Assembly (NCBI GenBank): GCA_965248675.1
Contig: CBDFJZ010000008.1
Coordinates: 1-64,000, forward strand
DNA: 64,000 nt
Reading direction: 5' to 3'
Source of the DNA: UBA6627 sp965248675
GTDB lineage: Bacteria; Chloroflexota; Dehalococcoidia; UBA2979
Shown piece by piece: positions 9,381 to 17,462 of the stretch (position 1 is the stretch's first letter; each line of letters starts with the position of its first letter). The notes beneath the pieces were generated by a model. That model was not told the origin of the DNA. It did no database searches and saw only the letters and a list, made by a program, of their open reading frames with translations. A program made the position numbers and the translations under genes.

Positions 9381-10550
9381 CTAGCCGGTCAGCTCCTGGT
9401 AGAAGGCGAGCTCGCGCCCGTCGAGGGCGCCGCAGGACTCGTGTGCGGCGAGCGCCGACTGGAGGTCGCGGGGCGCCCCGTCGCGGGCCGCGATCAGCGC
9501 TTCCGCCTCCGCGAGGAAGGCGAACACCAGATCGTTGAGCGCGGCGTTGATGCCCTCCGCGGTCGGGGCCGCGGCGACCGCTTCCTCACCGAAGAACGCC
9601 GCGACCAGGCGAGCCGTCGAGTTGCGGGAGAGCTGGTCGTGAAAGCCGAGCAGATCGCGAGGCGGAACGATCGCCTGCAGGCCGAGCCCGATCAGGAGCT
9701 GCGTGCGCTCTTCCTGCCTCGTGAACTCGGAGATCCCAAGCCGGAAGTCCTCCAGCGTCGCGGCCCGTTCGGGGATCCCCGCCAGGTCCTGGAAGTTCAG
9801 CTGCTGTTGCTCCCAACCGAGGTCATGCAGCCAGCAGGTCTGCGCCGCGTAGGAGGAGAGGCCAGCGTCCGAAGAGAGCGCCACCTCCGAACCGGAGATC
9901 AGCAGCGGTTCGCACGGCTGTACCAGGAACGCGGCGAGCGCCGGGCCGCGGACCGATTGACTCGCCGCGATGAACGGCAAGGGCTCCAGCAGCGTCATCG
10001 CCCAGGCGCGTTGGCCCAGGATCCAGGCGCCGGATGAGTCGGTCGTCTCCCGTGCCTCCTCGGCGAGGCGCGCGCGATCGAGCGCCATCTTCGAGAGGAT
10101 ATCGACGAGGTAGGCGTGGAAGCTGGCGAGCGCCGGCGGGGCCTCGACGGTCACGGACCAGTCCGCCACCGCCAGCCATGTCTCCGCGCTCGCGAGCGCC
10201 CAGTCCGCGACGGAGTTCGCCTCGGCCGCGAGGTCGCCCCGCGCGACCGCGAAGTCGTCAGCCGCCTCGAGGAATCTAGCGAACGCGATGTCGGAGGCAT
10301 CGGTCGTGCGGGTGCAGACCTGCGCGGCGTAATCGTCCAGGCCCGGTGCCGCGGCGGACGGTTCCCTCGGCGTCGGATCACGCGCTGCGGCGGTCGGCGG
10401 CGCGGTCGGCTCGGCGACGGACGTCACGCCCGCCGTTTCGTTGGCCGCGGCGGGCGTGGTGGTTCCGGGGTTGCCACCGCCCGTGCAGGCGACCAGCGTC
10501 GCGACGACGACCGTGGCGAGGGGGGTGAGGTACTTGAGAGGTGTCAGCAC
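9381..10550 (-). CDS. Lipoprotein with two repeats of the helical two-Cys domain
   Basis: A 389-residue protein from GTG with lipobox LVACTGG, then a Thr/Pro/Ala-rich linker. Two domains of about 150 residues follow, each opening with L..YAAQ(V/T)C and closing with a single Cys (QPCEP and HESCG). The domain in the 192-residue lipoprotein at 5122-5700 has the same plan, so I read this as an internal duplication of that family. It is the first gene of the minus-strand island, 107 bases upstream of the unit 2 effector. The role is unknown; location suggests it belongs to the same system. No catalytic motif is apparent. Confidence 0.75.
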   Translation of the reverse strand: MLTPLKYLTPLATVVVATLVACTGGGNPGTTTPAAANETAGVTSVAEPTAPPTAAARDPTPREPSAAAPGLDDYAAQVCTRTTDASDIAFARFLEAADDFAVARGDLAAEANSVADWALASAETWLAVADWSVTVEAPPALASFHAYLVDILSKMALDRARLAEEARETTDSSGAWILGQRAWAMTLLEPLPFIAASQSVRGPALAAFLVQPCEPLLISGSEVALSSDAGLSSYAAQTCWLHDLGWEQQQLNFQDLAGIPERAATLEDFRLGISEFTRQEERTQLLIGLGLQAIVPPRDLLGFHDQLSRNSTARLVAAFFGEEAVAAAPTAEGINAALNDLVFAFLAEAEALIAARDGAPRDLQSALAAHESCGALDGRELAFYQELTG

Positions 10551-10626
10551 GAGCGAAGCTTACTGGCCGGCGCGCCTTTGCCGGTCGCCATTCAACCGAG
10601 GGCCGTGCGCATCGCCGGCCCGGGTT

Positions 10627-11463
10627 CTACCCCCCGCCGCGGGCCTGGCGGTACAGGTCGTAGTTCTCGACGGCGCGCTGGACCATCGGGCGGCGGCGCC
10701 CCTCGGGCTTGTCGATCGCGAAGTCGGGATCCTGCTCGCCGCTGGCGCTGAGCAGGTGCAGCGGGTGCGCGGCGCGGATCGCGGCTGTGAATCCCTGCGC
10801 CTCCTGGGCCTGGTTCACCGCGAGCTTCGTCATCCGCAGCTGGAACGGATCGTTCTCGGCCACGCGGTTGGCGTAGGCCATCGTCTCCACCTCCAGCTCG
10901 TCGGCGGGATACACGCGATTCGCGAGGCCCAGCTCCTGCGCCTCGCGACCGTCGATGAAACGCGCCTCGTAGAGCAGCTCCTTCGCCTTCCGCGGGTGGA
11001 TGTCCCACGGCGTCGAGAAGTACTGGTGGTTCGATCCGAGGAACATCGCGTCCTCGGCGGCGAAGATCAGATCCATCGCCGAGGCGATCATCCAGCCGCC
11101 GAAGATGCAGTAACCGTGCACCATCGCGATCGTCGGCTTCGGCAGCTCGCGCCAGCGCAGCGTGTTCTCGACGTTCGTCGACACCGATCGCTCGAAGTTG
11201 CCGCGCATCCCCTCCTCGTAAGGGCGCTGCTCGCGGTCGGCCTGCTCCTCGGGGGTTCCGAGGTCGTGCCCGGACGAGAACGACTCGCCGGCGCCGGAGA
11301 GCACGATCACGCGCACGTCGCGGTCGTCGACCGCCCGGTTGAACGCGTCGTCCATCTCCTCGCGGAGCAGCCGGCTCTGCGCGTTGCGGTACTTCGGCCG
11401 GTCGAGGATCACCCGCGCGATGCGGCCATCGGTTTCGTAGCGGACCTGCTCGTACTCACTCAT
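10627..11463 (-). CDS. Enoyl-CoA hydratase/isomerase (crotonase family)
   Basis: A 278-residue crotonase-superfamily protein. The N-terminal VILDRPKYRNAQ and the SGAGESFSSGHDLG segment, which forms the first half of the oxyanion hole, are typical; the second half is in the MVHGYCIFGG stretch near residue 110. The family hydrates or isomerises enoyl-CoA esters, or acts in other crotonase-type reactions. It is the last gene of the 10-kb CoA operon, 10 bases after the CoA-transferase stop at 11474. The HDLG and GYCIFGG variants resemble members annotated as enoyl-CoA hydratases of uncertain substrate. Confidence 0.88.
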   Translation of the reverse strand: MSEYEQVRYETDGRIARVILDRPKYRNAQSRLLREEMDDAFNRAVDDRDVRVIVLSGAGESFSSGHDLGTPEEQADREQRPYEEGMRGNFERSVSTNVENTLRWRELPKPTIAMVHGYCIFGGWMIASAMDLIFAAEDAMFLGSNHQYFSTPWDIHPRKAKELLYEARFIDGREAQELGLANRVYPADELEVETMAYANRVAENDPFQLRMTKLAVNQAQEAQGFTAAIRAAHPLHLLSASGEQDPDFAIDKPEGRRRPMVQRAVENYDLYRQARGGG

Positions 11464-11473
11464 TGCGCCGCCT

Positions 11474-12736
11474 CTACTGTGGGGGTCCCTCTCCGGTGAT
11501 GTTCTTCGCCACCAGCTCCGCGTAGCGATCGTCGCTCATCCCGAGGAACTCCGCGAACACCTCGCGCGAGTGCTGGCCCTGCGCCGGCGCCGCACGCTCG
11601 ACCTTGACCGGCGTCCGCGAGAAGTGGAATGGCGCGCCGACCTGCGGCCAGCGACCGGCCTCGAGGTGATCGAGCTCGACGATCACGCCGCGCTCGCGGA
11701 GCACCGGGTCGGCGGCCACCTCGAACGCGTCGGCGACCGGCGCCGCCAGCACGCCCGCGGCGGAGAGCCGGTCGGCGAGGGCGTCCCGCTCCTCGCCCGC
11801 CACCCACTCCGCGATCGCACGGTCGAGCTCGTCCTCGTGCCGCTTTCGCGAGGCGTTGTCCGCGAAGCGGGCATCGAGCTGCCAGTCGCGGCCGGCGGCG
11901 CCACAGAGCGCGGCCCACTGCGCACCGTCCTCGGCGGCGATCGCGACCCAGCGCCGCGCACCCTCGGCCCCCGGCTGCGCCTCGTAGATGCCGTGCGGCG
12001 CGAAGCTCAGGTGGCGGTTGCCGAGGCGCGGGCGCTGCTCGCCGGTGATCGCGGACTCGAGCGCGGCGTCCCCGACGTGCGCGAGGTTCGCCTCCTGCAT
12101 CGAGAGGTCGATGTACTGCCCCTCGCCGGTGCGGTCGCGGTGGTGCAGCGCGGTGACGATCGCGGCGAAGCCGTACAGCCCGGCGACGGCGTCCGGGTAC
12201 ATCTGCCCCGAGTTCAGCGGCGGACCGTCCGGATAACCGAGCAGCGCCGACATCCCCGAGGTCGGCTCGATCGTCCCGCCGATCCCCGGCACGTTCACCC
12301 ACGGCCCGTCGTGGCCGTAGGCGGAGAGGCTGGCCATGATCACGCTCGGGTTGATCGCGGAGAGCTCCTCGTAAGAGAGCCCGAGGTTGCCCATCACCCG
12401 CGGCGAAAAGTTCTCCGCGATCACGTCCGCGTGCGGCACGAGCGCGCGATAGATCTCCAACCCCTCCGGGGTCGACAGATCGATCGTGAACGACCGCTTC
12501 CCGAGGTTGACCGAGTTGAACAGCGCGCTGCAGTTCCACGGGTGCTCGGCGGTCGCGATCTGGCCCACGGCCTCGGCCATCGGCGCGCTGTAGGTCCCGC
12601 GCCAGGAATCGGGGCGCTTGCGTACCTCGAGCTGGATCACGTCGGCGCCGGCCATCGCGAGCAGCTCCGTGCAGTAGCTCCCGGCCCACGCCTGCGTGAG
12701 CACGATCCCGCGCACGCCGGTCAGCGGCCCGCTCAT
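11474..12736 (-). CDS. Class III CoA-transferase, catalytic-Asp-bearing member of a split pair
   Basis: A 420-residue CaiB/BaiF protein. The start is ATG 12736 (MSGPLTGVRGIVL), overlapping the upstream gene's stop as ATGA; the frame upstream is only the opposite-phase shadow of that gene. The catalytic Asp is present (QMYPDAVAGLYG) and the GEGQYIDLS motif follows. The preceding gene encodes a homologue without the Asp, and the 4-bp overlap suggests translational coupling and a 1:1 complex, as in BbsEF-type heterodimers. The gene lies inside the operon 20861 to 10627. Substrate unknown. Confidence 0.9.
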   Translation of the reverse strand: MSGPLTGVRGIVLTQAWAGSYCTELLAMAGADVIQLEVRKRPDSWRGTYSAPMAEAVGQIATAEHPWNCSALFNSVNLGKRSFTIDLSTPEGLEIYRALVPHADVIAENFSPRVMGNLGLSYEELSAINPSVIMASLSAYGHDGPWVNVPGIGGTIEPTSGMSALLGYPDGPPLNSGQMYPDAVAGLYGFAAIVTALHHRDRTGEGQYIDLSMQEANLAHVGDAALESAITGEQRPRLGNRHLSFAPHGIYEAQPGAEGARRWVAIAAEDGAQWAALCGAAGRDWQLDARFADNASRKRHEDELDRAIAEWVAGEERDALADRLSAAGVLAAPVADAFEVAADPVLRERGVIVELDHLEAGRWPQVGAPFHFSRTPVKVERAAPAQGQHSREVFAEFLGMSDDRYAELVAKNITGEGPPQ

Positions 12737-14052
12737 CGCATCGCTCCCGCGTGCTCGCCGACCGCGGCCGCGAGCACGCCCGCCTCGAGCAGGGCGTGCA
12801 CCCGGTCCTCCTCGAGGTCGTACTCGCCGAGCAGGATCTGCGTGTGCTCGCCGACGCGCGGGGCGCGATGGCGAAGCCGCCACGGCGTCGCGGTCAGCTT
12901 CGCCGGCGCGCCGGGCCGTTCGGGGCCCTCGGGATCGTCGTCCGGCCGGGTCCAGAAGCCGCGCTCACGCAGGTGCTCGTTCTCGCTCAGCTCGCTCATC
13001 GTGAAGACCGGGCCGGCAACGACCCGCCGCAGCGCGAGTTCGCCGAACAGATCGCGGCGACTCCAGCCGGCCATCGCCGCGTGCACGCGTTCGATCCACA
13101 GCTCCTTGTGGGCGACCCGGTACCAGCCCTCGTGGAGCTGCTCGTTCTCGGCGAGGTCATCGAGCCCGAGCACCGTCATCGCGTCGCGGTAGAAGTGCGC
13201 GCGACTCAGCGTCAGCGCGAAGTGCCCGTCGGCGACGGGCACCGGGCCACTCTGCACGTCCATCGCCGCCTTCCGAGGCGGCGCCGCACCGGCGTACTGC
13301 GCCCGCAGCAACGCGGGCGCAAATGCCGAGGCCATCACCTCGTACTCGCTGATGTCGATCCGCTGCCCGCCCCCGGCGGAGCCGTCCGTGGAGTTTCGGT
13401 CGGGGTCTCCGCCCCCCGTGGCGGAGCCACGTTCAGTGTGAGCGACGCTCTCGCGGTGGTGCAGCGCGGCGACGGCGGCGCCGTACGCGAGCGCCCCGGC
13501 GCAGTAAGAGGCCTGGTACGCGCTCGTCTGAAGCGGCGGCTGCCCCTCGAGCCCGTTGATCGACGCCCAGCCCGATCGCGCGGAGGCGGTGAGGTCGTTC
13601 CCGGGCAGCCCCGCGTACGCGCCGTCCTGCCCGTGCGGCGTGATCGACACGACGATCAGACCGGGGTGGATCGCCTCGAGCGTCTCGAGGTCGAGCCCCC
13701 AGCCGTCCAGCGTCCCCGGCGTGAGGCTCTCGATCAGCACGTCGACCTGCGTCACGAGATCGCGCAGCAGCTCGCGCCCGGGCTCGGCCTCGAGATCGAG
13801 CGCCAGCGAGCGCTTGTTCGCGAGCACGTGCTCGGCCGGGATGCCGCGTCCGTCCTCGGTCACCGGCGCGTGCGCGCGCAGCGGGTGGCCGGCCGGCGCC
13901 TCGACCACGGTGACGTCGGCGCCGAAGTCTCCGAACAGGCGCGAGCACCAGGCGCCGGCCATCGAGCTGCTCAGGTCGAGCACCTGGAGCCCGTGGAGGG
14001 CGCTCTCGGCGTGGTGCGCTCCGTTCGCGGTCACGGCGATCGTCCTCGACAA
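12733..14052 (-). CDS. Class III CoA-transferase homologue lacking the catalytic Asp
   Basis: A 439-residue CaiB/BaiF protein starting MSRTIAVTANG. The position of the family's catalytic Asp reads AYQASYCAG, so Ser replaces Asp. A loop insertion of about 25 residues (GSATGGGDPDRN region), absent from the sister proteins, separates AALHHRE from GQRIDIS, and its DNA is hairpin-rich and unlike coding sequence around it. Its stop overlaps the start of the Asp-bearing partner gene (ATGA). I infer a structural subunit of a heterodimeric CoA-transferase. Confidence 0.85.
   Translation of the reverse strand: MSRTIAVTANGAHHAESALHGLQVLDLSSSMAGAWCSRLFGDFGADVTVVEAPAGHPLRAHAPVTEDGRGIPAEHVLANKRSLALDLEAEPGRELLRDLVTQVDVLIESLTPGTLDGWGLDLETLEAIHPGLIVVSITPHGQDGAYAGLPGNDLTASARSGWASINGLEGQPPLQTSAYQASYCAGALAYGAAVAALHHRESVAHTERGSATGGGDPDRNSTDGSAGGGQRIDISEYEVMASAFAPALLRAQYAGAAPPRKAAMDVQSGPVPVADGHFALTLSRAHFYRDAMTVLGLDDLAENEQLHEGWYRVAHKELWIERVHAAMAGWSRRDLFGELALRRVVAGPVFTMSELSENEHLRERGFWTRPDDDPEGPERPGAPAKLTATPWRLRHRAPRVGEHTQILLGEYDLEEDRVHALLEAGVLAAAVGEHAGAMR
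13404..13428. repeat. GC hairpin inserted in frame in a CoA-transferase gene
   Basis: GGTCTCCGCC and GGCGGAGCC form a nine-pair stem with a T bulge around a C-rich loop. It lies inside the loop insertion of the CoA-transferase homologue and resembles the intergenic GC-rich repeats, suggesting that a short palindromic element inserted without breaking the frame. Confidence 0.5.
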
Positions 14053-14064
14053 CTCGCAGCGTGG

Positions 14065-14907
14065 TTAGTCAGCGTGGTCGCGTTTCGCGACCTGGAAGAT
14101 CGTCGTGTGGCGGATGCGCGCCAGCTCGGTTCCGTCCTCGCCGATCAGCATGCAGTCGACGACCGCGTAGTCGTGCCCCTTGCGCTCGTACGCGTCGACG
14201 ATCCGGCCGGCCTGGGTGATCCTCTGGCCCGACTCGAACGGAGCGAGGTGCTGGATGTGGCTCTGGGCGTGGATCGCGGGACCGTAGTCGAACGTGTGGT
14301 GCAGCAGTCGGATCGGGCGTCCGGCGATCCAGCCGGGATGCACGCGCGGCTCTTCGCCGACGAACAGCAGGTTCGTCGTCCGCTGCTTCTCGATCGCGAA
14401 CTCGCGGGCCTCCTCGGCGCTGATCGCGGTCGCCATCGGCCGGATGTCGCCAGCGGCGCGCGCCAGCTCCAGCGTCGCCTGCGGGATCTCCGGCGGGCGC
14501 TCCTCCGCCGTCCGCCGTTCCGCCTGCGCGATCTCCTCGAACCAGGCCGCCTTCCTGAGGCCCACCGTCCCGACGAGCGCGTCCTCACCACCGCGCTTCG
14601 TCATCCGAAACTCGTGCGCTCCATCCGCGTCCGGCTCGTCGACCCGCACCGTCAGCTCGTCGCCGGGGTAAGTCGGCCGCCGGAAGCGGACGTGCGCCCA
14701 GCCATCCTCGAGCCAGCGCTCGCCCAGCACCTCGAGGATCGTCGGCGTCGCCCAGCCCCAGACGGTGACGCCCCCGACCAGCGCCGCCCGGTAGCCGTAG
14801 TCCTTCGCGCCCTCGGTCGAGTGAATCGCGTTCGGGATGTTCGGGTCGTCCGGGCCATCGAGGAACGCGGTCACCACGTGCTCGGCGAAGCGATTGGCGG
14901 TCGTCAT
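14065..14907 (-). CDS. MaoC-like/FAS1-type hotdog dehydratase
   Basis: A 280-residue protein. I chose ATG 14907 (MTTANRFAEHVV) because GGGAGAGC precedes it; the open frame extends upstream into the tandem repeats. The length and the layout of two hotdog modules match FAS1-type/mesaconyl-CoA hydratase-like dehydratases: an N-terminal half with VGGVTVWGWA and a C-terminal half with HTFDYGPAIHAQSHIQHL. The reaction is probably hydration or dehydration of an acyl-CoA, with transferases on both sides supplying CoA esters. It is 12 bases upstream of the CoA-transferase gene at 14052. Confidence 0.75.
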   Translation of the reverse strand: MTTANRFAEHVVTAFLDGPDDPNIPNAIHSTEGAKDYGYRAALVGGVTVWGWATPTILEVLGERWLEDGWAHVRFRRPTYPGDELTVRVDEPDADGAHEFRMTKRGGEDALVGTVGLRKAAWFEEIAQAERRTAEERPPEIPQATLELARAAGDIRPMATAISAEEAREFAIEKQRTTNLLFVGEEPRVHPGWIAGRPIRLLHHTFDYGPAIHAQSHIQHLAPFESGQRITQAGRIVDAYERKGHDYAVVDCMLIGEDGTELARIRHTTIFQVAKRDHAD

Positions 14908-14964
14908 CAGGCTCTCCCGTCCGCCTTCCGGCCGGCCGCGATTGTAGCGGCTGTCCTCGCCAAT

Positions 14965-15048
14965 CCGAACGTGCCAAGCCGAACGTGCCAAGCCGAACGT
15001 GCCAAGCCGAACGTGCCAAGCCGAACGTGCCAGTCCAAACGTGTCAGT
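14965..15048. repeat. Six tandem copies of a 14-bp repeat
   Basis: Unit CCGAACGTGCCAAG: four exact copies (14965-15020), a fifth with a changed end (CCAGT) and a sixth diverged copy (CCAAACGTGTCAGT), then a partial unit. The last copy contains the TGA stop of the upstream CoA-transferase gene (15046-15044), and the array fills most of the gap to the hotdog gene. Because the unit is not a multiple of three, copy-number change would not preserve a reading frame. Confidence 0.95.
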
Positions 15049-17437
15049 CCGACGGCACCTCGGCGATCACTCCGTCCGCGCGGAGCGCGGCCAGCTCCGC
15101 CACGCTGCACCCGAGCATTCCGCCCAGGACTTCGTCGTTATGTTGCCCGAGCGTCGGCGTCGGCCGCCGAAAGGTCACGGGCGTCAGTTCGAGGCGGATC
15201 GCGTTGCCCGGGTAGCGCCGCAGCCCGACGTCGGGATGATCCAGCTCCGCCCAGAACGCCCGTGCGGCGAGCTGCTCGTCCTCCACGAGGTCGCGCGCGT
15301 CCGCGACCACCATCGCGATCACGCCATGGTCTTGCAGCCAGCGCATCAGCGCGTGCGGGCTGAACGCGCTCGTCCACTCGCCGATCGCCACGTCCAGCTC
15401 GTCGTGCCGAGCCCGCCGCCCCTCGATCTCCAGAGCGGCCACGTCCATGTCGAGGCCAGCGAGCGCCGCGAGCGCCCTCCACTCCTCATCCGAGGAGACC
15501 GAGATCGCGATCCAGCGGTCGTCGCCGGCACAGGGGTAGACGCCCTGCGGCGCATGGATCGGATCGCGATTGCCGATCCGCGGCGCGTTCTCGCCGCGCA
15601 CCTGCGCGCCGAGCAGCTCCTCGCCGACGAACGCGCCCATCGCCTCGATCATCGCGTTCTCGACCGCGCGGCCGGCGTGGTCGGGATCCGCATCGCGGTC
15701 CCACAGCGCGATCAGCAGCGCCGCGACGGCGTTCATCCCGGCGACCGGGTCCGGCCACGCGATGCCGGAGCGATAGGGTCCGCTGTCGCGGTAGCCCATC
15801 ATCGCGGAGAGCCCCGCGCCGGCCTCGATCACCGGCCCGAGGGCGACGCGATCGCGGTCGGGGCCGCTCCCGCCAAACCCCGGCATCGCGACATAGACGA
15901 TCGAGGGATTGATCGCGCGCAGCGCCTCGAAGTCGAAACCGTACTGCGGCATCACCCGTGGGCTGTAGTTCTCGATCACGGCGTCCGCCTCGGCAACCAG
16001 TCGCTCGAACAGCGCGCGGCCGCGCTCGTCGCGGAAGTTCAGCGTCACGGGGCGCCGGTTGCGACGCAGCTTGTTGTAGCCGCCGTTGCGGTTCCATGGC
16101 TGCTCACCGACCTCGTTCTCCGGGTAGAGGTGGCCGACGAACGCCGCGGAATCCGGGACCTCGCGCCGTCCGCGGCCCCACGGCGCCTCGATCGAGATCA
16201 CGTCGGCGCCGAGGTCGCCAAGCAGCCGGCCGGCAATCGGGCCGGCCCAGGCGCGCGTTAGGTCGAGGATGCGGACGCCCTCGAGCGGACCGTCCGCTGG
16301 CAGCTCCGCGCGCGACACATCGGTGGCGGGCGCCGCGGTCGGGATGTCGCCGCTGCCGAGGGCGGGTGGCGGTGTCGGGTTCGGTTCGCGCCCGCTGATC
16401 TGGAACGGGCCGCGAGGGATCGTCAGCGGCGGCGCGCCGGCCAGCTGACGCCAGTATTCCCGCTCGACGAGCTGCGGATCATCGAGCACCTCGAGCATCG
16501 TCGGCACCGGGGCCACCGGTGCGGAGATCTGGTGACCGATCGCGATGATCTCCTCGGCCGTGTGCTTCATCAGCCACGGCAGGAACGCCTCGTCGAACTC
16601 GTCCTTGTGGGTACCGCGCGCGTAGTCCTCGTTGAAGCGCGAGTCCTCGCGCATCTCTGTCAGCCCGGCCGCCTCGAGGAACTTCATCAGCTTGACGCCG
16701 GATGCGAGGCTGAGCTGCACGTAGCCGTCCCGGCACGGATAAACCCCGACGGGGTGCCACTGTCCCGGCTGCCGGTTGCCCTCACGCTTCAGGACGTGCC
16801 CGGCCAGCGACCACATCGTCGTCGTGTGCTGGTGGAGCGACGCGAGGCCCTCGAAGTGGGCGATCTCGACGGCCTGGCCGCGGCCGCTCAGCGCGCGGAC
16901 CCGCAGCGCGGCGATCGTCCCGATGAATGCGTGCGTGCCGGCCTGGTACGCGACGTGCAGCCCCGGCCGGCGAATCGGTTCGCGCGAGGGCTCGCCGTTC
17001 GGGTAGAGCTGCCCGCCGATCGCCTCGTCGGTGAAGAGGTTCGAGCGGAACAAGGCGTACGGACCGGAGCTGCCGAACGGCGAGATCCGCGTCCGCACGA
17101 GCCGGCCGTCCCCAGGCCCATCCGTCCGGGGCGCCAGCGGCCCCGGCGACGAGCTCTCGATCACCGCATCCGCATCCGCCAGCAGCTCGGCCAGCCCGGT
17201 ATCGTCGCCCTCCTCGAGCACCAGCGATCGCTTCGAGGTGTTCAGGTAGGCCCAGGTCGTGCCAACCGCGTCGCCGCCCGGGAGCGTCCACGGCGCGCCC
17301 TCGGAACGGAGCGGATCGCCACCCGACGGTTCGACCTTGATTACGGTCGCGCCATATTCGGCGAATATCCTCGCGGCGTAGGCGCCAGCCTCTGACCCGG
17401 CGAGCTCCACGATTCGTAACGTTTCGAACGACTTCAT
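15044..17437 (-). CDS. Fused two-domain class III CoA-transferase
   Basis: A 797-residue double CaiB/BaiF protein from ATG 17437 (MKSFETLRIVELAG). Domain A (about 1-370) reads LHVAYQAGTHA where the catalytic Asp should be. Domain B (about 385-797) has it (AWPDPVAGMN). The domain order is the same as in the fusion at 2626-5076, non-catalytic then catalytic, but the two sequences are well diverged, so they are separate old fusions or an old duplication. It follows the split pair by 25 bases and precedes the hotdog gene, within the same operon. Confidence 0.9.
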   Translation of the reverse strand: MKSFETLRIVELAGSEAGAYAARIFAEYGATVIKVEPSGGDPLRSEGAPWTLPGGDAVGTTWAYLNTSKRSLVLEEGDDTGLAELLADADAVIESSSPGPLAPRTDGPGDGRLVRTRISPFGSSGPYALFRSNLFTDEAIGGQLYPNGEPSREPIRRPGLHVAYQAGTHAFIGTIAALRVRALSGRGQAVEIAHFEGLASLHQHTTTMWSLAGHVLKREGNRQPGQWHPVGVYPCRDGYVQLSLASGVKLMKFLEAAGLTEMREDSRFNEDYARGTHKDEFDEAFLPWLMKHTAEEIIAIGHQISAPVAPVPTMLEVLDDPQLVEREYWRQLAGAPPLTIPRGPFQISGREPNPTPPPALGSGDIPTAAPATDVSRAELPADGPLEGVRILDLTRAWAGPIAGRLLGDLGADVISIEAPWGRGRREVPDSAAFVGHLYPENEVGEQPWNRNGGYNKLRRNRRPVTLNFRDERGRALFERLVAEADAVIENYSPRVMPQYGFDFEALRAINPSIVYVAMPGFGGSGPDRDRVALGPVIEAGAGLSAMMGYRDSGPYRSGIAWPDPVAGMNAVAALLIALWDRDADPDHAGRAVENAMIEAMGAFVGEELLGAQVRGENAPRIGNRDPIHAPQGVYPCAGDDRWIAISVSSDEEWRALAALAGLDMDVAALEIEGRRARHDELDVAIGEWTSAFSPHALMRWLQDHGVIAMVVADARDLVEDEQLAARAFWAELDHPDVGLRRYPGNAIRLELTPVTFRRPTPTLGQHNDEVLGGMLGCSVAELAALRADGVIAEVPSD

Positions 17438-17462
17438 TGACGTCGGCTCCGCGGATCGCCGG

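Noticed and set aside
5100..10600. Transposon or prophage carrying the effector island
   Set aside because: No transposase, integrase, phage gene or terminal inverted repeats were found; the tandem duplication explains the layout.
14965..15048. CRISPR array
   Set aside because: Units of 14 bp are contiguous with no spacers, and no cas gene is near.
12751..15363. An 870-codon plus-strand open frame across the CoA-transferase operon
   Set aside because: It is antisense to well-supported genes and has no recognisable domain; long antisense frames are common at this GC content.
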